Source: CAURMH01 sp963525745
Lineage (GTDB): Bacteria; Pseudomonadota; Gammaproteobacteria; Enterobacterales; Pasteurellaceae
Direction: 5' to 3'
Assembly: GCA_963525745.1 (NCBI GenBank)
Contig: CAURMH010000003.1
Coordinates: 1 to 50,120 of the forward strand
DNA length: 50,120 nucleotides
The translations under genes and the position numbers were made by a program. Under the pieces are notes generated by a model. It was not told where the DNA came from. It saw only the letters and a list, made by a program, of their open reading frames with translations, and made no database searches. This document shows, piece by piece, positions 1 through 7,971 of the stretch (its first letter is position 1; each line of letters starts with the position of its first letter).

Positions 1-52
1 CACCTCCCTTACAAGGAGGGGGTCACTGGTTCGAGACCGGTATCGCCCACCA
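1..52 (+). tRNA. tRNA-Val (UAC), 3' part
   Basis: This is the 3' two thirds of a tRNA gene cut by the left edge of the window. An anticodon stem (CCTCC at 3-7, GGAGG at 15-19) encloses the loop CTTACAA, with anticodon TAC at 10-12, which reads valine codons. A T-arm (ACTGG/CCGGT around TTCGAGA) follows, then the acceptor strand ATCGCCC, discriminator A and an encoded CCA ending at 52. The 5' acceptor strand and D-arm lie outside the window. Confidence 0.93.
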
Positions 53-86
53 CTTAAAATCTTAAAATATCTATTAAAAATATCTA

Positions 87-140
87 TTATCTAGAGTATT
101 GGCTTAATCGCAGATAAATGCCTTCTCCCGGCGTATCATC
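87..140 (-). other. short coding-like fragment
   Basis: Read on the minus strand, 140 to 87 encodes DDTPGEGIYLRLSQYSR followed by a stop. It has no start codon and no open frame in front of it. It lies just beyond the decayed gene at 244-682 in the same orientation, so it may be the tail of a second broken gene. The stretch 53-243 otherwise shows no gene that I can support. This is a weak call based only on how protein-like the fragment reads. Confidence 0.2.
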
Positions 141-243
141 TTAGAAACTAACAATTAGGCAAATTGCGGAGTGAGTCCTCTGATTATCTACAGACCCTTT
201 ATTAATATTACAATCCATTTTTATCAAGTTTAAACCGTGTATT

Positions 244-682
244 TAACAATTGAGGTCATCTGTATCCAGCTCAAAATCAGAGATACCTAACTTATTCATA
301 ATTACAGGAAGAACTTGATGAATAAGAGACGCATACCGACCAATAACTCATTCAATATATATCGGGGTGCAGTCTATGATCATTCAGTCCAAGGCTTTCA
401 GCTTCGCCTTCATGGCTAATTTGATCATAAGAACCTGAAATTAAATGCATGATTTCGGCTTTTAAAGGAATATTATACTAAAATGTTTTAACGCAAATAA
501 TACTTAACCAAACTTCATAATCTTTTATTACTTAAATATGCTGCGTAGAACCCATATACGGCATTAAATGGTTCAAATATATTATAAACAATGGATATGA
601 TCGACTCATTATTATCCAACTCATCATAAATACCATCTTCATCTAAGTCTTCTTGTTTAAGTAAATTGAAATCTAACTCCAT
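244..682 (-). pseudogene. decayed gene of unknown function
   Basis: On the minus strand an ATG at 682 opens a 55-residue frame beginning MELDFNLLKQEDLDEDG and ending at 515. Protein-like sequence continues in the next frame (KDYEVWLSIICVKTF), meets an in-frame TAG, and goes on through YNIPLKAEIMHLISGSYD and EGEAESLGLNDHRLHPDIY. A second shift then leads to VIGRYASLIHQVLPVIMNK and a stop at 244. Together this suggests an original acidic protein of roughly 140-145 residues broken by two frameshifts and one stop. The DNA is more AT-rich than the flanking core genes, which hints at acquired DNA. I do not recognise the family. Acidic proteins of this size at such sites are sometimes toxin-immunity proteins, but that is a guess. 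Confidence 0.5.
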
Positions 683-912
683 TTAAATTTACTAACTCTT
701 TCTACAAAAATAGAAATAATCAATACATTTTCACAACTTTTTTACTCCTCATGAGTTGATTCCTTTACATTAAGTAAATGACAAGTGCCAATTTTCTGCA
801 TAAATCTTAAAGTGCGGTTAGTTTCTCAGACGTTTTGAACTATTTACCCCACCCCCATCTTGCATTAGAATATGCGTCTTTTACATTAATTTCATTATGT
901 TAGGAATAAAAG

Positions 913-1332
913 ATGGATGAATCTCAAGAATTAGAAAAGTTGCCACGCGTCGTGACGGGAGTGTTAAAAGTCGTATTAAGTAGTGCATTAATTGCTTTAT
1001 CAATAGTACTAGTCATCGCATTGGTAAAAATTACCTACGCATTAGCGACAATGGTCTTTAATGCTTCCCCCGTTGTGCCTTATGAAGTCGCGGAGCAGGC
1101 AGTGATGTTTTTCCTGTATTTCGGGTTTATCGGTTTAATCGTGCAATATTTTAAAAGCGGTTATCACTTTCCGCTGCGTTATTTTATTTACGCGGGGATT
1201 ACCGCCATGTTGCGTTTAATTATTGTTAATCATGAAAGTTCAATCGACACCATTTTGTTTGCAGGAGCCATTTTAATTATGGTCATCGCTTTATGTTTAG
1301 TGTTGTATTCAAATAAATTGAAGAATATTTAA
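913..1332 (+). CDS. psiE: PsiE family membrane protein
   Basis: A 139-residue protein with four predicted membrane helices (about residues 20-46, 60-82, 90-105 and 112-132). It resembles PsiE, a small inner-membrane protein named for phosphate-starvation induction in E. coli (136 residues there); its molecular role is not established. The recognisable parts are the long first helix, the YEVAEQAVMFFLYFGFIGL segment and the positively charged loop YHFPLRYFIYAGITAMLR. The start ATG follows TAGGAATAAAAG, a fair ribosome binding site. A possible promoter (TTGCAT at 860-865, TACATT at 882-887) lies just upstream. The gene stands alone, convergent with the yfcZ-like gene. Confidence 0.85.
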   Translation: MDESQELEKLPRVVTGVLKVVLSSALIALSIVLVIALVKITYALATMVFNASPVVPYEVAEQAVMFFLYFGFIGLIVQYFKSGYHFPLRYFIYAGITAMLRLIIVNHESSIDTILFAGAILIMVIALCLVLYSNKLKNI

Positions 1333-1337
1333 CATAG

Positions 1338-1408
1338 AAGTGCGGTCAAAAACCGGCGAATTTCGGCAATGTGTTTTTGTCGAAACGTCGCTGAATTTGA
1401 CCGCACTT
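1338..1408. terminator. inverted uptake-sequence pair between psiE and yfcZ-like
   Basis: A forward uptake sequence (1338-1350, AAGTGCGGTCAAA) and its exact inverse (1396-1408) form a 13-bp stem with a 45-base loop between two convergent genes. Paired uptake sequences between convergent genes are a known terminator arrangement in this family. The long loop and weak T-run make this a weaker example than the one after purB. Confidence 0.45.
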
Positions 1409-1429
1409 TACGCCTGAACAATATCGATT

Positions 1430-1720
1430 TTAAGTAAGACGCATTTGAAAGATCACTAATTCGGCCTGACAACAAAACGTAAAATCAGCTTTCAGCAAGT
1501 AGTTTTCTTCAATTTCGGTTATCTCGGCTTGGATATCACAAGGTTCACTTTCGATTTCACGCGCCTTTGCAGTGAAATAGTCGAGTGCGTTCTGTGCTTC
1601 CTGATGAGAGTTATAAATTAATTTGAACGATAGGCTACAATCGCGGTTGTCAAACAATGACTTCATATCAAATGTGTTACAACCGACACATTCTATTGGC
1701 TTTTCAGTTTTAATAATCAT
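1430..1720 (-). CDS. YfcZ/YiiS family protein (UPF0381)
   Basis: A 96-residue cytosolic protein of the DUF406 family represented by E. coli YfcZ and YiiS, whose function is unknown. The family signature is clear at the C-terminus (FTFCCQAELVIFQMRL), and the middle part (SHQEAQNALDYFTAKAREIE) matches the helical segment after the CxxCxxFD-type N-terminus (CVGCNTFDM). It starts 23 bases after the trpS stop on the same strand, so it is probably co-transcribed with trpS. No catalytic motif is visible. Confidence 0.85.
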   Translation of the reverse strand: MIIKTEKPIECVGCNTFDMKSLFDNRDCSLSFKLIYNSHQEAQNALDYFTAKAREIESEPCDIQAEITEIEENYLLKADFTFCCQAELVIFQMRLT

Positions 1721-1743
1721 GTTTTTCTTTTTTATGTCGCATG

Positions 1744-2748
1744 CTATTTTGCCGTGACGAATCCAACGGCTTCATAGACCCTCGCCAACGTTTGTTGCGC
1801 GCGCGCGCGGGCTTTTTGAGCGCCGTCGCGCAAAATATCATTGAGCAATGCTTCATTATTACGGTATTCATAAAAACGCGCTTGAAGCCCCGCCAAAAGA
1901 TTCGACACTTCATCGGCCACAGCGGTTTTTAAATGACCATACATTTTCCCTTCAAAATCTTTTTCCCATTCCGCAATCGGTCTATCTGTCACAGCAGAAA
2001 GAATATCCAATAAATTAGATACACCGGCTTTATTCTTTATGTCATAGCGAACCGTCGGCGGCTCATCAGAGTCGGTTACCGCCCGCTTAATTTTTTTCGC
2101 AACGGATTTTGGATCTTCTAATAAGGTCACCACATTGTTTCGATTATCATCGGATTTTGACATTTTTTTCTCCGGTTCCTGTAATGACATAATCCGCGCA
2201 CCGGATTTCCCTAAGAAAATTTCCGGAATGGTAAAAATATCGCCGTAAAGCGCATTGAATCGGCCGGCAATATCACGTGTAATTTCTAAATGTTGTTTTT
2301 GATCGTCACCCACTGGTACGCTGTTGGCTTGATAAAGCAGAATATCCGCCGCCATTAAAACCGGGTAATCAAATAAGCCGACATTAATATTTTCGGCATA
2401 ACGGGCCGATTTATCTTTGAATTGGGTCATGCGGCTCATTTCGCCGAAATAGGTATAACAATTCAGAACCCAACTTAACTGAGTGTGTTCTGGTACATGA
2501 GATTGTACAAAAATTGTGCTTTTATTAGGATCAATACCGCATGCCAAATAAAGTGCCAAGACGTCCGATGTGGCTTTACGCAGGGCAGCAGGATCTTGAC
2601 GCACGGTGATCGCGTGTAAATCGACTACACAAAAAACGCAATCATACTCATCCTGCAATTTAACCCAATTGCGTAAGGCGCCGAGATAGTTTCCGATGGT
2701 TAATTCGCCGGACGGCTGCACACCGCTAAATACGATTGGTTTGGTCAT
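1744..2748 (-). CDS. trpS: tryptophanyl-tRNA synthetase
   Basis: A class I aminoacyl-tRNA synthetase of 334 residues, the usual bacterial length, which charges tRNA-Trp with tryptophan in the cytosol. The ATP-binding HIGH-like signature is PSGELTIGNYLGALR near residues 12-26, and the second signature KKMSKSDDN is near 194-202. The fold between them (FVQSHVPEHTQLSWVLNC, PVLMAADILLYQ) is typical. The ATG at 2748 is preceded by AAGGGATAAATTT, a good ribosome binding site. A sigma-70 promoter is visible upstream (2791-2819). The downstream yfcZ-like gene follows closely. Confidence 0.98.
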   Translation of the reverse strand: MTKPIVFSGVQPSGELTIGNYLGALRNWVKLQDEYDCVFCVVDLHAITVRQDPAALRKATSDVLALYLACGIDPNKSTIFVQSHVPEHTQLSWVLNCYTYFGEMSRMTQFKDKSARYAENINVGLFDYPVLMAADILLYQANSVPVGDDQKQHLEITRDIAGRFNALYGDIFTIPEIFLGKSGARIMSLQEPEKKMSKSDDNRNNVVTLLEDPKSVAKKIKRAVTDSDEPPTVRYDIKNKAGVSNLLDILSAVTDRPIAEWEKDFEGKMYGHLKTAVADEVSNLLAGLQARFYEYRNNEALLNDILRDGAQKARARAQQTLARVYEAVGFVTAK

Positions 2749-2790
2749 AAATTTATCCCTTAATTATTTTGCTTAATCGTTAATGTACAT

Positions 2791-2819
2791 ATGATATAGG
2801 GTTTCCCGTAGATTGACAA
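2791..2819 (-). promoter_or_regulatory. trpS promoter
   Basis: Minus-strand -35 TTGTCA (2819-2814) and -10 TATCAT (2796-2791) are separated by 17 bases, about 43 bases before the trpS start codon. Both boxes match the sigma-70 consensus at most positions. Confidence 0.6.
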
Positions 2820-2903
2820 AAGGTAAACCGAATTTTTGACGTAGAGTTCAAAAGTGCGGTCAAAAATGCTATATTTAGGCAAAATTTCCAACCAAAATAA
2901 CAA

Positions 2904-3518
2904 ATGAATAATTATCAAGATCGTACGCTGGCTTTAGCCGGCGTTTTTCAGTCTGCTAAACTGATTCATCAGTTTGCCACCACCGGATTAACTGATGATG
3001 TTGCATTTGAAACGCTCCTCTCCAGCCTGCTACAAACCCAACCGGAAAATACCCTCGCCGTCTATGGAGGCCATGCCTCCCATTTACAACTTGGCCTTGA
3101 AACATTAATGAGCCAGCTAAATGCTAATGACAAAATGAATCTAGCCAATTATTGGATCGGCATATTAGCCTTGGAAGGAAAATTAAACAAAAATCCGGAG
3201 GCGAAACATAATTTAGCCCGACGTATTGCGCGTTTATCACAGCAATTAGGCTACTATTCACTAATGGACGACGAAATGCTCGGTATTATGGCCGGCATCT
3301 ATAGCGATATAATCAGCCCTCTAGGCAAACAAATTCATGTCCTCGGTTCGCCGTTGTATTTACAACAACCGACTATTCAACACAAAATCCGAGCTTGCTT
3401 ATTGGCTGGGATACGTTCCGCCGTACTCTGGCGACAGACGGGCGGTAGCAAGTGGCAACTCTTATTTTCGCGACGCAAATTAATTCAAACGGCGCAACAA
3501 ATTTATTCCACCCTTTAA
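2904..3518 (+). CDS. hflD: HflD homologue (high frequency lysogenization protein)
   Basis: A 204-residue, mostly helical protein of the HflD/YcfC family. In E. coli HflD is a peripheral membrane protein that binds the phage lambda CII activator and promotes its degradation; its native role is unclear. The N-terminal DRTLALAGVFQSAKLIHQ and the LYLQQPTIQHKIRACLLAGIRSAVLW segment are characteristic. As in E. coli, it lies directly upstream of purB. An uptake sequence at 2852-2862 precedes it. The ribosome binding site is weak (the start follows CCAAAATAACAA). Confidence 0.92.
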   Translation: MNNYQDRTLALAGVFQSAKLIHQFATTGLTDDVAFETLLSSLLQTQPENTLAVYGGHASHLQLGLETLMSQLNANDKMNLANYWIGILALEGKLNKNPEAKHNLARRIARLSQQLGYYSLMDDEMLGIMAGIYSDIISPLGKQIHVLGSPLYLQQPTIQHKIRACLLAGIRSAVLWRQTGGSKWQLLFSRRKLIQTAQQIYSTL

Positions 3519-3540
3519 TTTATAACTTATGGAGCAATTT

Positions 3541-4908
3541 ATGCAACTTTCCGCATTAACCGCGTTATCCCCCATTGACGGACGTTATCAAGATAAAACG
3601 ACCGTACTTCGCACGATTTTTAGTGAATTCGGGTTATTAAAGTTTCGTGTCACCGTTGAAGTGCGCTGGCTCCAAAAATTGGCAGCAAACCCACAAATAA
3701 CGGAAGTTCCACCATTGTCAAAAAAAGCAAACGATTACCTTAACAAGATTGTTACCGAATTTAATCTTGAAGACGCCCAACGCATTAAAGAAATCGAACG
3801 GACGACAAACCATGATGTGAAAGCCGTTGAATATTTCTTAAAAGAAAAGGCCGAAGTTATGCCGGAATTGACGAATGTGACGGAATTTATTCACTTTGCC
3901 TGTACTTCCGAGGACATTAATAATCTTTCCCATGCATTAATGTTGAAAACGGCGCGTGAAAATGTCCTTCTTCCGGAGTGGCAACACTTAATTGATGAAA
4001 TTACCCGTTTGGCGCACGCCTATAAAGCGATTCCGTTACTTTCCCGCACGCACGGTCAACCCGCCTCGCCTTCCACTGTCGGCAAAGAAATGGCGAATGT
4101 CGTCTATCGTTTGCGTCGCCAGTTTAAACAACTCCAACAAATCGATATATTAGGCAAAATTAATGGCGCAGTAGGAAATTATAACGCCCATTTATCCGCC
4201 TACCCAAACATTGACTGGCATAAATACAGTGAGGAGTTCGTCACCGGTTTAGGTATCCAATGGAATCCTTACACTACCCAGATTGAGCCGCATGACTATA
4301 TCGCCGAATATTTTGATTGCATCGTACGTTTTAACACCATCATTATTGATTTCGATCGCGATCTATGGGGTTATATTGCATTAAATCATTTCAAGCAACG
4401 TACAATCGCCGGTGAAATCGGCTCTTCAACCATGCCGCATAAAGTTAACCCGATTGATTTTGAAAATTCTGAAGGTAACCTCGGATTAGCAAATGCGATC
4501 ATGACGCATTTAGGACAAAAATTACCGATTTCCCGCTGGCAACGTGATTTAACCGATTCCACCGTATTACGTAATTTAGGCGTCGGCATAGGCTATTGCC
4601 TTATTGCTTACGCAGCGACTTGCAAAGGCATCAGCAAATTGGAAGTCAACGAGGCGCATTTACGTGACGAATTGAATCAAAATTGGGAAGTTCTCGCCGA
4701 GCCGATTCAAACCGTAATGAGACGCTACGGCATTGAGAAACCTTATGAAAAATTGAAAGAATTAACGCGCGGTAAACGAGTAGATGAACAATCAATACGC
4801 GAATTTATCGCTAATCTGGCAATTCCTGCAGAAGAAAAGAACCGATTACAAAAACTCACGCCGGCGACATATATCGGTGCGGCAACTGAGTTGGTAGAAA
4901 AACTTTAA
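3541..4908 (+). CDS. purB: adenylosuccinate lyase
   Basis: PurB splits fumarate from adenylosuccinate and from SAICAR, two steps of purine synthesis. The 455-residue product matches the E. coli enzyme (456). The family signature around GEIGSSTMPHKVNPIDFENSE (near 286-306) includes the catalytic-loop serines. TSEDINNLSHALML and RTHGQPASPSTVGKE carry the conserved active-site residues. I chose the ATG at 3541 (MQLSALTALSPIDGRY) rather than the in-frame ATG 12 bases earlier, because GGAG at 3531-3534 is then a correctly placed ribosome binding site and the N-terminus aligns with E. coli PurB. It is 22 bases after hflD and probably co-transcribed with it. Confidence 0.97.
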   Translation: MQLSALTALSPIDGRYQDKTTVLRTIFSEFGLLKFRVTVEVRWLQKLAANPQITEVPPLSKKANDYLNKIVTEFNLEDAQRIKEIERTTNHDVKAVEYFLKEKAEVMPELTNVTEFIHFACTSEDINNLSHALMLKTARENVLLPEWQHLIDEITRLAHAYKAIPLLSRTHGQPASPSTVGKEMANVVYRLRRQFKQLQQIDILGKINGAVGNYNAHLSAYPNIDWHKYSEEFVTGLGIQWNPYTTQIEPHDYIAEYFDCIVRFNTIIIDFDRDLWGYIALNHFKQRTIAGEIGSSTMPHKVNPIDFENSEGNLGLANAIMTHLGQKLPISRWQRDLTDSTVLRNLGVGIGYCLIAYAATCKGISKLEVNEAHLRDELNQNWEVLAEPIQTVMRRYGIEKPYEKLKELTRGKRVDEQSIREFIANLAIPAEEKNRLQKLTPATYIGAATELVEKL

Positions 4909-4928
4909 ATGAATTTCTTCAGATAATA

Positions 4929-4964
4929 AAAGTGCGGTCAAATTTGACCGCACTTTGTTTTTTA
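4929..4964 (+). terminator. uptake-sequence-pair terminator after purB
   Basis: The 28 bases at 4929-4956 form a perfect palindrome of two back-to-back uptake sequences (AAAGTGCGGTCAAA and its inverse), followed by G and seven T. It is an intrinsic terminator built from uptake sequences, placed between convergent purB and the tsuB-like gene. Confidence 0.85.
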
Positions 4965-4972
4965 AAGGAAGG

Positions 4973-5194
4973 TTATTTCACAATGGTGATCGTCCACGAA
5001 CTATCGTCAATTTGCTCAAAATTCGTTACTTCATAACCCTCTTCCGCCGCCCAGTTCGGTAAGTTTTCCGTGGCTTGGGCGCAGTCAAAATTAATCGTTA
5101 ACGCGTCGCCTTTATTTAATTTAGCCATCGCTTTTTTGCCTTCGATTAAAGGAAAAGGACAAAGGTGCCCCACGGCATCTAACACAGTATTCAT
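4973..5194 (-). CDS. TusA/TsuB-like sulfur carrier protein, copy 1
   Basis: A 73-residue TusA/SirA-fold protein. The family hallmark is a CPxP motif near the N-terminus (HLCPFPLIEGKKAM, Cys12), whose cysteine carries a persulfide sulfur. Proteins of this type next to YeeE/YedE permeases (E. coli YeeD, now TsuB) are thought to accept sulfur from imported thiosulfate. The gene follows the disrupted permease 5258-6276 on the same strand, with AAGGAGAATCTT before the start. About 49 of 73 residues are identical to copy 2 (15451-15672). With its permease frameshifted, its function is uncertain. Confidence 0.88.
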   Translation of the reverse strand: MNTVLDAVGHLCPFPLIEGKKAMAKLNKGDALTINFDCAQATENLPNWAAEEGYEVTNFEQIDDSSWTITIVK

Positions 5195-5257
5195 AAGATT
5201 CTCCTTGATTTGATTGTTAAATTTTTGTTGACGAGATGTCTCGTCGTTAAACGATGA

Positions 5258-6276
5258 TTAAGCCGGATTTCTTAAATAAAGAAAATAGGCAGCCACCCAA
5301 GTGCCGAGCACCATTAACGGAAGTGCAACCCAACCTTGCCAAGAAAACAGCGCAGTTTCAACCAAACCGTTGCCGATACTGCAACCGCCGGCCAAACTTG
5401 CCCCGACACCCATTAATGCACCGTCGCTTACGCTATGTACGACTTCTTGAGCGGTCGGTACGCGAAGCTTAAATTCGTTGCTTAATTTCGCACCGATAAA
5501 ACCGCCGATTAAAATACCAAGAATTAATAGCGTGCCCCAATTCACAAATTTACTGTCGCCGGTGGTGATATATTGAAGCGTTTGCACGGTCGGACCGGTA
5601 ATGCCTAACCCACCGTTTCGACCGGTTTGAACACTGGTTACCCAAGCCAATACGGCGATCATGCCCATCAGCACCGCACTGACAAACGAATGCCAGCGTT
5701 TTTCAAAAAGAATATGGGCCAAACCGGTTTTTTTGGTTTCAATTGCGCAATTTTCGCTTTGATTTTATGTTGCGAACGGAAAGCCAAGAAAGCGGTCAGT
5801 GCGACCAAAATCACGACCAGCAGCCAAGGCGATATGCCTAACGTGCCATAAATGGTTTGTTGCTCGACAGTTATACCACGCATTGATTTGGTGAAATCCT
5901 GCAGCGGACCGGCGCGAAAAATCGCGCTGAAAATCATATACACGAAAAATGCGATCCAGCTGCCAATTAAGCCTTCGCCGGCACGATATAAGCTCCCGGC
6001 GGAACAACCGCCCGCCAGCACAATGCCCAAGCCGAAAATAAAAGCGCCGATTACGGTCGCTAACAAGGCAAAGTTCTTGACTTTCGGCGCAAGTACGCCG
6101 GCTTCTTGCAAAGCCGTCACGCCCGCGGCTTGAACCGCGATCACAATCAGAAAAGCAATAAACATCTTGCTACTTTTGGTGAGATACATGTCGCGGAATG
6201 CGCCCGTGATACAAAACCGCCCGCGTTGCATCACAAAGCCCAATAAAATTCCGCATAAAAGACCACTAATAATCAT
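5258..6276 (-). pseudogene. YeeE/YedE (TsuA-like) thiosulfate permease, copy 1, frameshifted
   Basis: Two overlapping minus-strand frames together make one permease. Frame A (6276-5668) covers residues 1 to about 187, and frame B (5722-5258, LFEKRWHSFVSAVLMG onward) supplies the rest. The intact copy 2 (15688-16728) aligns through both. The three cysteines known to be essential in TsuA-type permeases are present: RGRFCITG (Cys22), AGGCSAGS and AGGCSIGN. The break lies at a run of seven A on the coding strand (5734-5728), where one base is missing relative to the expected frame (CCA AAA AAA CCG against CCA AAA AAA ACC GGT). A -1 slip on the A run would restore the full protein, so a sequencing error, a real mutation or programmed slippage are all possible. 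Confidence 0.85.
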
Positions 6277-6573
6277 TTTTTAGTTCCTTTGTTGAAAAAT
6301 TAATAAAAAATCAAACATCAGCACCGATAAAAACCGTGCTGTTCGACGTTCTACATAAAACAGAAGGACAAAAGGGAAGATCTGTAAATGAATGGAAAGT
6401 GGAACATAGATTAAACCTTAATACTGATGTTTTGATGCGCGTATTAAAGCATAATTTTAAAAAAAGAAATTGATTCAGTTCACAAATTTGAAAAGTGCGG
6501 TAAAAAATACCGAGATTTTTCGACATAATGTAGCAAATATACAAAGCCATCCGAGCGAAGTATAAGTTCGTAT
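6277..6573. other. intergenic region with a coding-like fragment
   Basis: No complete gene is visible between the disrupted permease and the repeat. A plus-strand frame from about 6318 to a TGA at 6471-6473 reads protein-like (including KTEGQKGRSVNEWKVEH and LNTDVLMRVLKHNFKKRN). It has no credible start and may be the 3' remnant of a lost gene whose family I do not recognise. A small hairpin (CAGCACCG/CGTGCTG) lies at about 6319-6341, and a single uptake core (AAGTGCGGT) near 6493. Confidence 0.3.
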
Positions 6574-6624
6574 CACAAAACAGCACCGCATTGAAACGGC
6601 GTCCAATGCGGTGCTGTTTTGTGA
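6573..6624. terminator. 21-bp hairpin, terminator of the Ter operon
   Basis: A perfect 21-bp inverted repeat (6573-6593 with 6604-6624) encloses a 10-base loop, with T-rich sequence in the right arm. It lies 73 bases beyond the stop of the last Ter gene (minus strand) and can terminate in both directions. It overlaps the 91-bp direct repeat shared with 15347-15437. Confidence 0.65.
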
Positions 6625-6672
6625 GGTCATTTCGGCTTCGTGCGACAGCTACATAATTTCGAGATTTTTAAC
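6582..6672 (+). repeat. 91-bp direct repeat, copy A
   Basis: This segment matches 15347-15437 in the same orientation at 86 of 91 positions by my count. It contains most of a terminator hairpin (AGCACCGCATTG and its inverse), then a conserved tail ending CATAATTTCGAGATTTTTAAC. The two copies bracket the Ter island, each just past the 3' end of a minus-strand operon. Confidence 0.9.
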
Positions 6673-6696
6673 ACTTGGTATAGATATTAAAAGTAT

Positions 6697-7344
6697 TTAT
6701 TTAGCTCCCGCTGAAAATTCAAATCCCCAACCATAATACTGGCTACAATCTGCATGTCCATTAAAGAAGTTAATATCTTTACGAACCAACATTTGCGAGC
6801 CATCAAAATCAATAGTAGCAATAGCACAGAACGTACGCGGATCGGTTTGTTTGCCCATTTCAACCACAATTTCAGGTTGGTTTGGTACTTTTACCGTCAC
6901 TACTGCGTCCGATTCTGCCCATTTTGCGGCACCTTCATAAATGAAGCAATAAATCACTAAACGGCGTAGTTCTCGAATGCCTTTTGGATTAACTAAAATA
7001 TTTTCACCTTCGGCGGAGCTACCATTGCGATCATCCCCGCAATGCCATACCCAAGGGGCTTGCGTATAGCAGCCTTGTCTGGTAAAGCGATCCCGTGAAC
7101 CGCCGCGCCCGTGGGAAAATTGTAAGCCATCCAGTAATGAAGCGGCACCATCTTGTAATTCCCAATAGCAGCCCAAATCTAAATCAATTTCTTTATTTGA
7201 GCCAAATAAACTACCAAAGAATCCCGTTGGCTTTTGTTGCGTCCAGTTTAGGTTGATCGTGATTTGTTGATCAGTCGCTTTAGAAAGATCAATTTTATGG
7301 GAATCGCCTTTTTTCTCTAAGGTAATTTTGCTTAATGAAACCAT
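6697..7344 (-). CDS. TerA/TerD-domain tellurium resistance-type protein
   Basis: A 215-residue protein with one TerD-type beta-sandwich domain, closest in my reading to the C-terminal part of TerA. After an N-terminal strand (MVSLSKITLEKKG) come GSNKEIDLDLGCYWELQDG (about 49-67, the acidic metal-binding region), an insertion rich in G, R and aromatic residues, and a C-terminal EFSAGAK. TerD-domain proteins bind calcium and form the cytosolic/membrane-associated core of Ter systems. It is last in the nine-gene operon, 12 bases after terD, with a ribosome binding site (GGGAGTGATAAATGG). It is shorter than plasmid TerA (about 385 residues), so it is not a simple orthologue. Confidence 0.8.
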   Translation of the reverse strand: MVSLSKITLEKKGDSHKIDLSKATDQQITINLNWTQQKPTGFFGSLFGSNKEIDLDLGCYWELQDGAASLLDGLQFSHGRGGSRDRFTRQGCYTQAPWVWHCGDDRNGSSAEGENILVNPKGIRELRRLVIYCFIYEGAAKWAESDAVVTVKVPNQPEIVVEMGKQTDPRTFCAIATIDFDGSQMLVRKDINFFNGHADCSQYYGWGFEFSAGAK

Positions 7345-7356
7345 TTATCACTCCCA

Positions 7357-7935
7357 TTAACCCACGTTTACGCCATATTGTTGGCAAAGGGCATATAAGC
7401 CACCGGCATAACCTTGACCAATGGCACGGAATTTCCATTCACCGTTGTGGCGATAGATTTCACCAAATACCATTGCGGTTTCTGTGCTGTAATCTTCCGA
7501 AAGATCAAAACGCACGATTTCATCGCTGGTATCATTATTCACAATGCGCACAAAGGCATTACTGACTTGACCAAAATTTTGACGACGTGCTTCGGCATCG
7601 TGGATTGTGACGGTAATGAATAAGGATCTAATATCGCTTTGGACTTTATCCAAACGCACAATCACGCTTTCATCATCGCCGTCGCCATCACCGGTTAAAT
7701 TGTCGCCGGTATGTTCTACACCGCCACAAGGGGAGTGAAGTTGATTGTAGAAAATAAAGTGGCTATCAGACGGCACTTTGCCATTTTCTGTTGCCATAAA
7801 TACACTTGCGTCTAAGTCAAAATCTTGTCCATCGGTTGAACGCACGTCCCAACCTAAACCGACTAACACATTTTTTAAACTTGGATCGGTTTTACTTAAT
7901 GAAACGTTTTGACCTTTTGTTAATGAAATTGCCAT
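7357..7935 (-). CDS. terD: TerD family calcium-binding stress protein
   Basis: A 192-residue protein that aligns end to end with TerD of tellurite-resistance plasmids. It begins MAISLTKGQNVSLSKTDPS. The acidic motif DGQDFDLDAS (about 36-45) and TGDNLTGDGDGDDES (about 76-90) are the known calcium sites of this family. The C-terminus NGEWKFRAIGQGYAGGL is diagnostic. It follows the kinase gene after 36 bases and has GGAGAACTATAAAATG at its start. TerD proteins are tied to resistance to tellurite, some phages and colicins, and oxidative or membrane stress; which of these applies here cannot be read from the sequence. Confidence 0.95.
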   Translation of the reverse strand: MAISLTKGQNVSLSKTDPSLKNVLVGLGWDVRSTDGQDFDLDASVFMATENGKVPSDSHFIFYNQLHSPCGGVEHTGDNLTGDGDGDDESVIVRLDKVQSDIRSLFITVTIHDAEARRQNFGQVSNAFVRIVNNDTSDEIVRFDLSEDYSTETAMVFGEIYRHNGEWKFRAIGQGYAGGLYALCQQYGVNVG

Positions 7936-7971
7936 TTTATAGTTCTCCAGTTGTTATTGGTTTAATTAATC

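Noticed and set aside
5254..5472. Plus-strand open frame opposite the tsuA-like pseudogene
   Set aside because: It is antisense to a clear permease sequence, has Arg/Pro-rich composition typical of antisense frames and no ribosome binding site.
6311..6586. Minus-strand frame of 91 codons upstream of the frameshifted permease
   Set aside because: Composition (many Cys, Phe and Leu, no motif) looks non-coding, and the opposite strand reads more protein-like in the same place.
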